A stretch of DNA of 46,384 bases from the NCBI GenBank assembly GCA_003222975.1, contig QHXN01000096.1, positions 1-46,384 of the forward strand. The letters are read 5' to 3'. How positions within the stretch are numbered: the first letter of the stretch is position 1; each line of letters starts with the position of its first letter. The notes under the pieces were generated by a model. That model had not been told where the DNA came from, did no database searches, and saw only the letters and a program-made list of their open reading frames with translations. This stretch comes from Acidobacteriota bacterium (lineage in GTDB: Bacteria; Acidobacteriota; Blastocatellia; Pyrinomonadales; Pyrinomonadaceae). Both the position numbers and the translations under genes were made by a program. Positions 8,001 through 16,268 of the stretch are shown here, one piece after another.

Positions 8001-8786
8001 TACACCTTCTCGAAGCTCATCACGGATGCGGCGGAAGACCTCTTCGGCGGGTCGCCCACGGGCAGCCTGATCCAGATACCGGGCGACCGAGGAGACCTGC
8101 GCTCCGTCTCGCCCAACAACGCGACGCACGTCTTCGTCGTCAACTACCTCGTCGAGCTTCCCTTCGGCAAGGGCAGGCGTTTTCTCAACGAGGGCGGCTG
8201 GACGGACAGGCTCCTCGGCGGCTGGCAGATCAACGGCATCCAGCGCTACCAGTCGGGCCTCCCGCTGGTCATACGCCTGACGCGCCAGGGGTTCTTCAGC
8301 GGCAGCGGCCCGACCGGCTTCAACACAGACCTCCGTCCCAACCTGACGGGGCAGCCCATACTGACCAACAACCCCCTGACGGGCAGCCGCGTGCAGCTCT
8401 TCAACCCCGGCGCGTTCGCCGCGCCGCCCTGCTACGACTGCGGCGACGTGCCGCCGGAGTTCACTTCCACGGGGGCGATCAACCCGGCCTACGCCGCCTA
8501 CTACTCGAACCCGAACCGCTTCTTCGGCAACGCGCCGCCGGTCATCGGCAACGCGCGGGTGCTACCGTTCCTGAGCGAGAACATCAGCCTGCTCAAGAAG
8601 ACGCGTTTGAGCGAGACGACGACGCTGGAGCTTGGGGCCGAGGCCTTCAACATCTTCAACCGCCATCGCTTCAACTTCCCCGGCAGCGACCTGATTGATC
8701 CGTTCAACTTCGGGTTCTCAAGCGTCGGCGGGTCGGACGTGTTCGCGCCGCGCGTGATTCAGATACGCGTCCGGTTCACCTACTGA
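5061..8786 (+). CDS. Oar-like TonB-dependent outer-membrane receptor with carboxypeptidase-regulatory domain
   Basis: A 1241-residue outer-membrane receptor. A Sec signal (LLALLLALAAAPVLAQ) is followed by a carboxypeptidase-regulatory-like beta-sandwich (DRGTITGTVTDPNGGVVPNA, about residues 28-115), then a plug with repeated VNGGQG/LIDGATT elements, and a 22-stranded-type barrel ending in the aromatic tail RVRFTY. This architecture is the Oar-like family abundant in Acidobacteriota, often used for oligosaccharide or peptide uptake. The start at ATG 5061 is preferred over an upstream in-frame ATG at 5010 because AGGGGAG precedes it and the signal peptide begins there. It stands first after a consensus promoter and LacI-type operator, so it probably captures the substrate of the downstream sugar locus. 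A hairpin follows its stop codon. Confidence 0.92.
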   Translation: MRSHKLFAAALLALLLALAAAPVLAQSDRGTITGTVTDPNGGVVPNAKVTATSLDTGELREVTTSGEGSYTLPELKAGRYKITVEAQGFKSATVDNYKVSVQVTHSLDLKLEVGTVTDVVTVTSDQTAAIQTDTPVRQTNVTERQVKELPLEVSSEFSGRTPLSFIFLDSNVTAATGNGTNASNFRVNGGQGLGTEILIDGATTRRSQNGSFFSEVAPGPNAYQEFTISTSNYSAEFGQSSGGVVNFTLKSGGNQFHGEVYDLFRNEALNANGFVNNLNGQRQARDHENDYGGNIGGPIYLPRFGEGGKSYRSFKNKAFFFFNMESYRFSQGENALISVPTAKMRTGDFSELLTDPDLIRRNGGPIQLFSPIAGFDARGNVILAPPGTRVAIPGNRIDLFRLPTGQSIIDPVGQNIIGFFPAPNRPGVFHNYQASTTTPTTMNNPTFKIDAALSERQRLSFSFAYRNNTRIAGGAPRFPDPFIAFGRWQQFFKSDFYRVQDDYTFGPRLLNHFNLGFNRYDVANHNTTEGFSSQSLGFPAGATQNKAFPEIDFPGYGDPADPNGNVRAYQGIGSTFFSDHLRDNGWDISDFMTYVRGRHTMKFGADVRLQQFNVQQLLSPGGWINFRAPQTSNCNCDAEGFPIASLLTGATEFSFNAQQNFNPAWRQFTHSYFFQDDIKVTQRLTVNAGLRYDLPGLRTEAHGAFRGFDPTVPNPAVGGRPGAIVTAGGLGGITAQFKTLTRPDRTNWGPRLGFAYSLNNKTVVRGGAGLYYSPIIYGVNGSNTLTEGTVGFNSPFQANCNGAGCTANERADLFLRSFKQVEPVNPTGQFIGNDIDFFDTNFRTGRTFQYGVDVQRQLPFKFVATLSYTGHRASRLRSNFSRINAIPLNALRLGAPLLNKNLNDVTAAERAYAASVGVTIPASSNAVFPGFNNNVGQALKPFPQYGFITDQLESQGRSWYDAGTAKIERRYSNGIQFGASYTFSKLITDAAEDLFGGSPTGSLIQIPGDRGDLRSVSPNNATHVFVVNYLVELPFGKGRRFLNEGGWTDRLLGGWQINGIQRYQSGLPLVIRLTRQGFFSGSGPTGFNTDLRPNLTGQPILTNNPLTGSRVQLFNPGAFAAPPCYDCGDVPPEFTSTGAINPAYAAYYSNPNRFFGNAPPVIGNARVLPFLSENISLLKKTRLSETTTLELGAEAFNIFNRHRFNFPGSDLIDPFNFGFSSVGGSDVFAPRVIQIRVRFTY

Positions 8787-8811
8787 TCCGAGAACCCCGC
8801 AGGGGGTGAAC

Positions 8812-8846
8812 GGCGCGGGGGAGTTCGGTTAAACTCTTCCCGCGCC
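8812..8846 (+). terminator. Hairpin after the TonB receptor gene
   Basis: A GC-rich stem (GGCGCGGG plus GAGTT against AACTC plus CCCGCGCC, with a small internal bulge) lies 25 bases after the receptor stop codon, followed by a moderately T-rich stretch (GCTTTATTCTTCC). It could be a weak intrinsic terminator or an mRNA-stabilising stem that lowers expression of the downstream genes relative to the receptor. Confidence 0.5.
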
Positions 8847-8897
8847 GCTCGCTTTATTCTTCCTCCGGCCACTTAACGCGTGGCGGCGCTGCAACCG

Positions 8898-10616
8898 ATG
8901 AGACATTCAAAGCCCTCGCGGCTCAGGACGCTTCTGATCGCCTCGGCCCTCGCCGCCTCCGCGCTGCCGTTCACACCGGCGCGCGGGGCCGCCCCGGCCT
9001 CCGTGCAGAACAGCGCGCGCGGCGGGCGGGCCGAGGCGCTGGTCGCCGAAGGCGCGGCGGCCCTGGAGCGCGGCGACGCCGCAGCCGCCCGCGACTCGTT
9101 CCGCAAGGCGCTCCAGGCCGACCCCGACAACGTTGACGCGCACACGTACCTCGGCGTCCTCGCCGACCGCGAAGGAAACTTGCAGGAGGCCGAGCGACAC
9201 TTCGCCTCGGCGGCGGCCCTCGCGCCCTTCTCCGCCCCGGCGCGCAACAACTACGGCGCGATCCTCGTCCGCCTGAACCGTCTGCAACTCGCCGCTGCGC
9301 AGTTCGAGGCCTCGCTCAAGCTCGACCCCGACCAGCCGAACGCCCTCGTCAACCTCGCGCAGATACGCTTCAACTCCGGCAGGCCGGAAGACCTCCGCGC
9401 GTCGCGCGAGCTGTTCGGGCGTGCGATGCGCGTCGCGCCCGACGCCGAAGTCGCGCGCGCCCTCGTCGTCACCGCGCTCCGCCTCGGCGAGAAGGACAAG
9501 GCGGCTGCGAGCTACCGCGATTACGCCGCGCTCGTCTCCGCCGTCTCGCCGTCGTCCGTTGCATCGCCGCCTGCGTCTCCCTCTCCGGCTTCGTCTCGTC
9601 CCTTCGTCCCCTCTTCGCCGTCGGCCTCCGCCGCGTCGCGCGCCGAACTCGGCGAGGCTTTGCTCGAAGGCGGCCTTGACGAAGAAGCGACCGACGAGTT
9701 GGGCGCAGCCGTCTCGCTCGACCCTTCAAACGCGACGGCGGTCATCGCGCTCGGACGCGCTTACCTCAAACGCAAAGACATCCGCGCCGCGGGCCGCACG
9801 CTCGAATCGGCTGTCGCGCGCGGCCTCGACCCCGCGCCCGTCTATGCCGCGCTCGCCGACGTGTACGAGGCCGGCGGCTACGTCGAGCACGCCATACCCG
9901 CGATGCGACTCGCCATTGCGCGCGACCCGCACAACGAACTCTACCGCCTGCGCTACGGCATGCTCCTCAACGACACGAAAGCGCCCGCCGCCGCCGTCAT
10001 CCGTTTGAAGGAGGCGCTTTCTGAGTTCCCGAACTCCTCGCGCCTCTGGCTCGCGCTCGGCATCGCCGAGCAGACGGAAGGCAAGAGCGAGGACGCGCAG
10101 AGGTCTTTCGAGCGGGCGCTCTCGCTCGACTCGCGCTCCGCGCCCGCGCTCGCCTACCTCGGCTCGGCCTACGCCGAGCGCGGGCAGTACGCCGAGGCCG
10201 TCTCCTTCTACGAGCGCGCCGTCGCCGCCGACCCGAACTTGGCCGTCCCCTACTACCTCGCGGCGGACGCGCTCCTCAAGCAGCCCGAAGTTGACGCGCC
10301 GCGCGTCGAGAAGTATCTGGCGCGGGCCGTCGCACTCGAACCCGACTTCGCCCCGGCGCACCTGGCGCTGGCGAAGCTCGACGTGCGCGCGGAGCGCTGG
10401 CCGGAGGCCGCCGCGGAGTTCGAGCGCGTCATCCGGCTCGACCCGCAGTCGTCGGAGGCGCACTACCAGCTCGCGCGCGTTTACGTGCGACTCAAGAAGA
10501 CCGGGGAGGCCGAGCGCGAGCTGGCCGCGTTCAAGCAACTGAGCGACGCGCAGAAGGAGAAGCGCGAGACCGACCGGCGCGACCTGCTGCGCCGCCTCGC
10601 CAACGTGCGCTTCTGA
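8898..10616 (+). CDS. Secreted tetratricopeptide-repeat protein
   Basis: A 572-residue exported TPR protein. The signal peptide is LLIASALAASALPFTPARGA. The rest is a near-continuous series of about ten 34-residue TPR units, such as AARDSFRKALQADPDNVDAHTYLGVLA and the later EAVSFYERAVAADPNLAVPYYLAAD, broken by a Ser/Pro/Ala-rich insert around residues 220-245. TPR proteins of this type scaffold protein-protein contacts in the periplasm; no enzymatic residues are visible. ATG 8898 is chosen because it begins the signal peptide, although a GTG at 8880 is also in frame. Neither has a clear Shine-Dalgarno. It lies between the receptor and galK and may assist the outer-membrane complex, but this rests on context only. 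Confidence 0.85.
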   Translation: MRHSKPSRLRTLLIASALAASALPFTPARGAAPASVQNSARGGRAEALVAEGAAALERGDAAAARDSFRKALQADPDNVDAHTYLGVLADREGNLQEAERHFASAAALAPFSAPARNNYGAILVRLNRLQLAAAQFEASLKLDPDQPNALVNLAQIRFNSGRPEDLRASRELFGRAMRVAPDAEVARALVVTALRLGEKDKAAASYRDYAALVSAVSPSSVASPPASPSPASSRPFVPSSPSASAASRAELGEALLEGGLDEEATDELGAAVSLDPSNATAVIALGRAYLKRKDIRAAGRTLESAVARGLDPAPVYAALADVYEAGGYVEHAIPAMRLAIARDPHNELYRLRYGMLLNDTKAPAAAVIRLKEALSEFPNSSRLWLALGIAEQTEGKSEDAQRSFERALSLDSRSAPALAYLGSAYAERGQYAEAVSFYERAVAADPNLAVPYYLAADALLKQPEVDAPRVEKYLARAVALEPDFAPAHLALAKLDVRAERWPEAAAEFERVIRLDPQSSEAHYQLARVYVRLKKTGEAERELAAFKQLSDAQKEKRETDRRDLLRRLANVRF

Positions 10617-10650
10617 GCGGCGACCTCCGTTGAACGGCAGGGACACCGAC

Positions 10651-11373
10651 ATGAAATCTTTAGCGACCTTCTTCTCTCTATCCGTCTTGCTGCTCGCCGC
10701 GGTCGCGCGGCCCGTCGCGCGACAGCAGCCGCAGCAGCCGGGTAACAATCAGCAGTCGGCGAAACAGCCGGCCTTCGACCAGTGGGAGGATGGCTTCCAG
10801 GGCGTCGCGCTCGACGAGTCGAAGTGGGAGCGCTTCACCTTCGAGGGCGCGGGCGGCGGCAAGGTCGAGGTTAAAGACGGTGAGGTTCGCATCCGTAGCG
10901 GGAACGGCACGCGCGCCGGCATCCGAAGCCGTCAGTCGTTCACTGCCGACAGCTTCAGCGTCGAGGCGAAGGTCGCGCGGGTCGGGCCGCAGGTACTCAA
11001 CCCCGGCGATAACTCCGCGCCGCTCGGCTTCGCCGCGCTGACGATTCTCTTCGACGGGTCGGGGCGCAACCGCATCGAGTGGATTCTGACGAGCGAGGGC
11101 ACGTTCGAGGCGTGGTCGGTCGTGGACGGTCGCGGCGAGCGGCTCGACAACCGCAAGCTCGGCACGAAACTGAAGAACCCCGTCCTCGGCATCGTCCGCC
11201 GCGGCGACGAGTTCCTCTTCGTCCTCAACGGCCCCGACAGCCCGCCCGAAGCGGCGCAGGTGGGCTTGCGCAAGACGATTAAGAATCTGCCGCGCACCTT
11301 CCGCGTCATGCTCTACGGCTTCGGCTCGTCTGAGAACGACTGGGACGCCGTGCGCGTGGTGACGCCGAAGTGA
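10651..11373 (+). CDS. Secreted concanavalin A-like beta-sandwich protein of unknown function
   Basis: A 240-residue protein with an N-terminal signal (LATFFSLSVLLLAAVARPVA) and a Gln/Pro-rich linker, then a single beta-rich domain. The pattern WEDGFQGVALDESKWERF, then alternating hydrophobic strands and a C-terminal RVMLYGFGSSENDWDAV, is like DUF1349/LamG-type jelly rolls that accompany glycoside hydrolases. Similar beta-sandwich domains form the C-termini of both GH43 enzymes in this locus, so a glycan-binding accessory role is plausible but not shown. AGGGA lies about 8 bases before ATG 10651. It is 34 bases after the TPR gene and 23 before galK, consistent with one transcript. Confidence 0.7.
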   Translation: MKSLATFFSLSVLLLAAVARPVARQQPQQPGNNQQSAKQPAFDQWEDGFQGVALDESKWERFTFEGAGGGKVEVKDGEVRIRSGNGTRAGIRSRQSFTADSFSVEAKVARVGPQVLNPGDNSAPLGFAALTILFDGSGRNRIEWILTSEGTFEAWSVVDGRGERLDNRKLGTKLKNPVLGIVRRGDEFLFVLNGPDSPPEAAQVGLRKTIKNLPRTFRVMLYGFGSSENDWDAVRVVTPK

Positions 11374-11396
11374 AACGGCGGCGGAGGGGATGACAG

Positions 11397-12566
11397 GTGA
11401 TTGACGCCGGCACCGTGCGCGAAGCCTTCCGGGAGTTGTTCGGCGGCGGCGAGCCTCGGCTCTTCCGCGCGCCCGGTCGCGTCAATCTCATCGGCGAGCA
11501 CACGGACTACAACGGCGGGTTCGTCCTGCCGATGGCGATTGAGCGCGGCACGACCGTCGCCGCCGCGCCGCGCGAAGACCGGAGGGTGCGCGCGCATTCC
11601 GTGAACCTCGGAAGCACCGCTGAGTTCGACCTCGACCGTCCCGGACGCCCGCGGCGCGGCGTGTGGTTCGATTATGTGGAGGGCGTGGCGCAGGCACTCG
11701 TCAGGCGCGGCGCGCGGCTGCGAGGCGCAGACCTCGTCGTCGAGTCGGACGTGCCGGCGGGGGCGGGCCTGTCTTCGTCGGCGGCGCTCGAAGTCTCGAC
11801 CGGCATGGCGCTCGCCGCCGTCTCCGGCGCGTCGGTCGAACGCGTGGAGCTGGCGCTCGCCGGGCAGGAGGCCGAGCATACTTATGTCGGGACGATGTGC
11901 GGCATCATGGATCAGCTCACGTCGGCCTGCGGGCGCGAGGGGCACGCGCTCCTGATTGACTGCCGCTCGCTGGAGACGACGGCGATCCCGCTCGACACGA
12001 CGGAGACCGTGGTCGTCGTCTGCGACACGCGCGTCAAGCACGAGTTGGCCTCGTCCGCCTACAACGAGCGCCGCGCCGACTGCGAGCGCGGGGTCGAGCT
12101 GCTCCGCCATGTGCTCCCCGCGGTCACGGCCCTGCGCGATGTCAGCGTCGAAGACTTACAGAGGTACGGCGGGTGTCTTCCCGAAATCATCAGGCGCAGG
12201 TGTCGCCACGTGGTGACGGAGAACGCGCGCACGCTCCGCGCCGCCGGAGCTTTGCGTGCAGGGTGCATGGAAGAGATGGGGAGGCTGATGTGGCAGTCGC
12301 ACGAGTCTTTGCGCGACGACTACGAGGTCAGTTGCGCGGAGCTTGACGCGCTGGTCGAGATCGCCGCGGGCGTCGAGGGCGTCGCCGGGGCGCGCATGAC
12401 CGGCGGCGGCTTCGGCGGCTCGACCGTCAACCTCGTCAGCCGCCGCGCACTCCGGGAGTTCGGGAGCACGATCACGACCGAGTTCACGAAGCTTTTCGGC
12501 CACGCGCCCGTCGTTTACGTCTCGGAGGCCGGGGGCGGAGCCAAAGAAGTGATGAATGCGGAATGA
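11397..12566 (+). CDS. galK: Galactokinase
   Basis: A 389-residue GHMP kinase that phosphorylates galactose to galactose-1-phosphate in the cytosol. The galactokinase signature GRVNLIGEHTDYNGG is at residues 27-41, the ATP-binding GAGLSSSAALEVS follows near 122-134, Asp172 in IMDQ is the catalytic base, and GGGFGG near the C-terminus is GHMP motif 3. The GTG start at 11397 has GGAGGGG about 8 bases upstream. The last four codons and the stop lie inside the left arm of a 28-bp inverted repeat, so the C-terminal MNAE was probably contributed by the repeat. Together with galE in the same locus, it marks galactose as the sugar being consumed. Confidence 0.95.
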   Translation: MIDAGTVREAFRELFGGGEPRLFRAPGRVNLIGEHTDYNGGFVLPMAIERGTTVAAAPREDRRVRAHSVNLGSTAEFDLDRPGRPRRGVWFDYVEGVAQALVRRGARLRGADLVVESDVPAGAGLSSSAALEVSTGMALAAVSGASVERVELALAGQEAEHTYVGTMCGIMDQLTSACGREGHALLIDCRSLETTAIPLDTTETVVVVCDTRVKHELASSAYNERRADCERGVELLRHVLPAVTALRDVSVEDLQRYGGCLPEIIRRRCRHVVTENARTLRAAGALRAGCMEEMGRLMWQSHESLRDDYEVSCAELDALVEIAAGVEGVAGARMTGGGFGGSTVNLVSRRALREFGSTITTEFTKLFGHAPVVYVSEAGGGAKEVMNAE

Positions 12567-12628
12567 TGAATGATGAATTAAAAGCAGCCTGCCCCTCTTC
12601 ATTCATCATTCATCATTCCGCATTCATC
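12551..12628. repeat. Heptamer-built hairpin element, family A copy 1
   Basis: A perfect 28-bp inverted repeat with a 22-base loop. Each arm consists of four 7-base units: GATGAAT, GCGGAAT, GATGAAT, GATGAAT. It overlaps the end of galK and stops 10 bases before the LacI start codon, leaving no room for a normal Shine-Dalgarno. Identical arms recur at 20684-20761 and, with small changes, at 21778-21903. Confidence 0.9.
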
Positions 12629-12638
12629 GTTTGATTCT

Positions 12639-13571
12639 ATGAGCAGCATCAAGGATGTGGCGCGCGAGGCGGGCGTCTCGACGGCGACCGTCTCGCACGT
12701 CGTCAACAAGACGAGGTACGTCTCGGACGAGGTGCGCGCGCGCGTGCTCGCGGCGGTCGAGCGGTGCGGCTACTACCCGAACGCGCACGCGCGCAGCCTC
12801 GCCTCAGGCCGGACGCACATCCTCGGCCTCGTCGTCTCCGACATCTCTAACCCGTTCTTCCCGGAACTGGTCAAGTCAATCGAGGCGGCGGCCTTCGAGC
12901 GCGGCTACGACCTCGTGCTGTCGAACACGAACTACGACCCGGAGCGCACCTCGCACTACGTCCGCCGCTTCATCGAGCGCAAGCTGACGGGCGTCGTCAT
13001 CATGACCTCGGAGCTGGACGCGGAGCTGATCGGCGAGCTGGCGCGGCGCGAGGTCTCGGTGGTCTTCCTCGACCTGGGGCAGCCCGGCGTGCACATGAGC
13101 AACCTGAGAGTGAACTACGAGGCCGGCATCGAGGAGGCCATCCTCCACCTCGTCTCGCTCGGCCATACCGAAATCTCTTTCATCAGTGGCCCGGCGCACC
13201 TGCGCTCGGCGGCCCGCCGCAACGAGTCGTTCCGCAACTCGATGCGCCGCCACCTCTCCGACACGCGGGCCTTGGTCTATCGCGGCGACTTCAAGCTCGA
13301 AGGCGGGCGGCGCGCGGCCCGCGAGATTCTGGCCGCGCGCGAGAGGCCGACCGCCGCCGTGGCCGCCAACGACATGATGGAGATTAACATCCCGACTTAC
13401 CTGGTCGTGCGCGGCTCGACCGCCCCGGCCCGCGCGCCTTTGCGCGATGGCGCTCAGCCGCGCCGCGCCGCTGACGGAAAACAGAGCGCCGACCGGCGGG
13501 GCGGCGCGAAGCAACAGCACGCCGGGGCGCGACGCGCGCCCGCACGGAAGGACAGCGACAAGGTGAAATGA
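12639..13571 (+). CDS. LacI-family regulator with an internal deletion in the effector-binding domain
   Basis: The N-terminus is an intact LacI DNA-binding domain (SIKDVAREAGVSTATVSHVV, then the hinge NAHARSLASGRTHILGLVV). The N-terminal core subdomain continues normally to AANDMM at residues 243-247. In family members NDMM is followed by about 70 residues (AIGAL..., VGFDD..., TTVRQ...) before the C-terminal signature. Here NDMM is joined directly, in frame, to EINIPTYLVVRGST (248-261), which is exactly that signature. About 48 Arg/Ala-rich residues then follow that resemble no LacI tail. The result has 310 residues and probably cannot form a normal sugar pocket. The stop overlaps the GH43 start (ATGA). 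Real deletion and assembly collapse are both possible. It is the likely regulator of the operator at 4824. Confidence 0.85.
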   Translation: MSSIKDVAREAGVSTATVSHVVNKTRYVSDEVRARVLAAVERCGYYPNAHARSLASGRTHILGLVVSDISNPFFPELVKSIEAAAFERGYDLVLSNTNYDPERTSHYVRRFIERKLTGVVIMTSELDAELIGELARREVSVVFLDLGQPGVHMSNLRVNYEAGIEEAILHLVSLGHTEISFISGPAHLRSAARRNESFRNSMRRHLSDTRALVYRGDFKLEGGRRAAREILAARERPTAAVAANDMMEINIPTYLVVRGSTAPARAPLRDGAQPRRAADGKQSADRRGGAKQQHAGARRAPARKDSDKVK

Positions 13572-15211
13572 CGGAAGGTATGCCGAACAACTCTTTCAAC
13601 AGCCGTGCGGCCTCGGCCCCGGCTTCGCTTTCGCGCGGGGCGATCCTTCTGGCCCTGTGTTTGTGCGTGACGGCCTCGCTCGTCTCCGCGCAGCGGCGCG
13701 CGTCGTACACGAACCCGGTCGAGGCGGGCGATTTCCCAGACCCTTCGATCACGCGCACGGGGCAGGACTTCTGGGCGTCGGCGACCACCTCGGAGTGGGG
13801 GCCAGAGTTCCCCATCCTGCACTCGCGCGACCTCGTCAACTGGGAGATCGTCGGCGCGGTCTTCCAGCGGCGACCCGCTTGGGCCGTCGGAAGCTTCTGG
13901 GCACCTGAGATTTCGCAAGACCGCGGACGCTTCTTCGTCTATTACGTCGGGCGCAAGCAGGGCGGGCCGCTGTGCGTCGCCGTCGCCACGGCGCAGAGTC
14001 CGCAGGGGCCTTACACGGATCACGGCCCGCTCGTCTGCCAGGAGGTCGGCTCGATTGACCCGTTCCCCGTGACGGACGAGAACGGACAACGCTACCTGCT
14101 CTGGAAGGAGGACGGCAACAGCGTGAGCAAGCCGACTCCAATCTGGGCGCAGCGACTTTCGGCGGACGGCACGCATCTGGTGGGCGAGCGGCGCGAGCTT
14201 ATTCACAACGACCAAGCGTGGGAGAAGCACCCGACGCTGCCTTACGGCAATCTGGTCGAGGGGCCTTCGGTCGTCCGGCGCGGCGGCTGGTTTTACCTCT
14301 TTTATTCGGGCAACTTCTGCTGCGGGCGCGAGTGCGACTACGCGCTCGGCGTCGCGCGCTCGCGCAAGCTCCTGGGGCCTTGGGAGAAGAACCCGAACAA
14401 CCCCATCCTCGCCGGCAACGATACCTGGAAGTGCCCCGGCCACGGCACGGTCGTCGCCGACGCGCGCGGGCGATACTGGCTTCTTTATCACGCCTACCAG
14501 CCGAAGGATTTTGTTTACGTCGGGCGTCAGTCGCTCCTGGATGAAGTCGTGTGGGGCGCGGACGGCTGGCCGACCATCAACCACGGCCACGGGCCGAGCG
14601 CGCAAGCGGCCTCGCCCTTCGGCGCGCGCGACATGAAAGCCGAATCTCATTTCTTCGACGACTTCAACACGCCGGAGTTGCGGCCTGGCTGGCAGTGGCC
14701 GCAGGCGAACAGGCCCGACTTCACCCCCGGTCGCGGGCGTCTTCTGCTTTCGCCTTCGGGCAAGGCCGCGGGTGACCCGACCGCCGCCGTGCTCGCGCGC
14801 ACGACCACGCGCGGCGACTACGTAGCGACTGTTGGCCTTGACCCGCGCAGCCTGAAAGGAAACGGGACGGCTGGGCTGTCGGCATACGGAGACTCCGACA
14901 ACTCGCTCGGCATCGCCGTGCGCAGCGGCGGCATCGTCTTCCTCTGGCGCAAGGAGAAGGACAAGCCGACGCAGCTCACGGATCAAACTGAAGGCGCGGC
15001 GCGCGGCCCCGTCATCTACCTCCGCATGACCGTGCGCGAAGGCCACCTCTACCGCTTCGCCTTGAGCGACGACGGTCGCACGTGGAAGGATGTCGGCGTT
15101 GAGAAGGACGGCGCGTACCTGCCGCCTTGGGACAGGGGCGTGCGCGTGGCCCTCGTCGCGGGCGAGTCGATTGGTTGGTTCAAGTTCCTGCGAATCGAGC
15201 CGTCGCGCTGA
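13568..15211 (+). CDS. Secreted glycoside hydrolase family 43 protein (copy 1)
   Basis: A 547-residue enzyme with a signal peptide ending near LVSAQ. The five-bladed beta-propeller carries the GH43 catalytic triad: Asp58 in DFPDPS (base), Asp164 in GSIDPF (pKa modulator) and Glu231 in VEGPS (acid). A conserved FYSGNFCCGRECDYALGVARS segment probably shapes the pocket through its Cys residues. From about residue 360 a beta-sandwich (FFDDFNTPELRPGWQWP onward) resembles the GH43_C2/DUF1349 domain. GH43 enzymes release arabinofuranose, xylose or galactofuranose; galactokinase and a YtfQ-type transporter nearby favour galactofuranose, by inference. It is coupled to LacI by an ATGA overlap and is a paralogue of the gene at 19093. 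Confidence 0.9.
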   Translation: MTEGMPNNSFNSRAASAPASLSRGAILLALCLCVTASLVSAQRRASYTNPVEAGDFPDPSITRTGQDFWASATTSEWGPEFPILHSRDLVNWEIVGAVFQRRPAWAVGSFWAPEISQDRGRFFVYYVGRKQGGPLCVAVATAQSPQGPYTDHGPLVCQEVGSIDPFPVTDENGQRYLLWKEDGNSVSKPTPIWAQRLSADGTHLVGERRELIHNDQAWEKHPTLPYGNLVEGPSVVRRGGWFYLFYSGNFCCGRECDYALGVARSRKLLGPWEKNPNNPILAGNDTWKCPGHGTVVADARGRYWLLYHAYQPKDFVYVGRQSLLDEVVWGADGWPTINHGHGPSAQAASPFGARDMKAESHFFDDFNTPELRPGWQWPQANRPDFTPGRGRLLLSPSGKAAGDPTAAVLARTTTRGDYVATVGLDPRSLKGNGTAGLSAYGDSDNSLGIAVRSGGIVFLWRKEKDKPTQLTDQTEGAARGPVIYLRMTVREGHLYRFALSDDGRTWKDVGVEKDGAYLPPWDRGVRVALVAGESIGWFKFLRIEPSR

Positions 15212-15263
15212 GGCACACGAAATGTTGAGCAGGGCATTCGATTACAACACCGGAGAGGTAAAC

Positions 15264-16262
15264 ATGAAATCGCTTAACAACGGACGGCGGAGCGCCTTCG
15301 CCATTCTGCTCGCGGTCGCGCTGCTCGCGCTCGTCACGGGCGGCTGCCGCAAGAAGGAGGGCGGCGCGTCTGGCGGCGGCGCGGGCGGCGGGAAGATGCG
15401 CGTCGGCTTCTCGCAGACTGAGACGGACGGCCCGTGGCGCATCGCCGAGACGAAGAGCATGCAGGATGAGGCCGCCAAGCGCGGCTACGAGATGGTCTTT
15501 ACGAACGCGCGCGGCGACACGGCCACGCAGGTCTCGAACCTCGAAGACCTCGTCGCGCAGCGCGTGGACGCCATCTTCCTCGCGCCGCGCGAGGCCAAGG
15601 GCTACGAGGGGCCTTTGCAGGCGGCGAAGGAGGCGGGCATCCCCGTCTTCCTCATTGACCGCGAGCTTGAAGGGCCGAAGGCCGGCGATGATTACGTCAC
15701 CTTCATCGGCTCGAACTTCATCGAGGAGGGTAAGCGCGCGGGCGAGTGGCTCGCCAAGCAGACGCAGGGGAAGGCCGGCATCATCGAGCTGCTCGGAACC
15801 GCAGGGTCTTCCGTCGCCAACGACCGCCACCAGGGCTTCGCCGACGCCATCAAGTCTTACCCCGACATGAAGATCATCGCCGCGCAGGACGGCAACTTCA
15901 CGCGCGCGCAGGGGCAGAACGTGATGCAGAACCTGATACAGGCCCACGGCAAGACGATCACCGTCGTTTACGCGCACAACGACGAGATGGCGCTCGGCGC
16001 GATACAGGCCCTGAAGGCCGCGGGGATGAACCCCGGCAAGGACGTGATCGTCCTCTCCGTGGACGGGCAGAAGTCCGCGCTCGAAGCGATCAACGCCGGG
16101 GAGATGAACGCCACGGTCGAGTGCAACCCGCGCTTCGGCCCCGTCGCCTTCGACACCCTGGAGAAGTTCAAGCGCGGCGAGAGACTGCCGCCCAAGATCA
16201 TCAACCAGGATCGCTTCTTCGATAAGTCGAACGCCGCGCAGTTCGTCGGCGAGGCGTTTTGA
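15264..16262 (+). CDS. ytfQ: Sugar ABC transporter substrate-binding lipoprotein, YtfQ-like (galactofuranose-type)
   Basis: A 332-residue periplasmic binding protein. The lipoprotein signal ends LVTGGC (Cys28), followed by a Gly-rich linker. From residue 45 it reads like E. coli YtfQ: VGFSQTETDGPWRIAET, VAQRVDAIFLAPREAKGYE, IPVFLIDRELEG, LLGTAGSSVANDRHQGFADA, DGNFTRAQGQNVM, VYAHNDEMALGAIQALKAAG and LSVDGQKSALEAI. YtfQ is known to bind galactofuranose in preference to galactopyranose. The start at 15264 has GGAGAGG 5 bases upstream; an in-frame ATG at 15222 is less likely. The ATPase and permease genes follow directly. Its binding specificity is the key prediction for the whole locus. Confidence 0.85.
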   Translation: MKSLNNGRRSAFAILLAVALLALVTGGCRKKEGGASGGGAGGGKMRVGFSQTETDGPWRIAETKSMQDEAAKRGYEMVFTNARGDTATQVSNLEDLVAQRVDAIFLAPREAKGYEGPLQAAKEAGIPVFLIDRELEGPKAGDDYVTFIGSNFIEEGKRAGEWLAKQTQGKAGIIELLGTAGSSVANDRHQGFADAIKSYPDMKIIAAQDGNFTRAQGQNVMQNLIQAHGKTITVVYAHNDEMALGAIQALKAAGMNPGKDVIVLSVDGQKSALEAINAGEMNATVECNPRFGPVAFDTLEKFKRGERLPPKIINQDRFFDKSNAAQFVGEAF

Positions 16263-16268
16263 ACGTCA

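Noticed and set aside
5025..8129. A long minus-strand open frame opposite the TonB receptor
   Set aside because: It has Arg/Ala/Val-rich composition, no domain, and is the usual antisense shadow of a GC-rich gene whose plus-strand product is certain.
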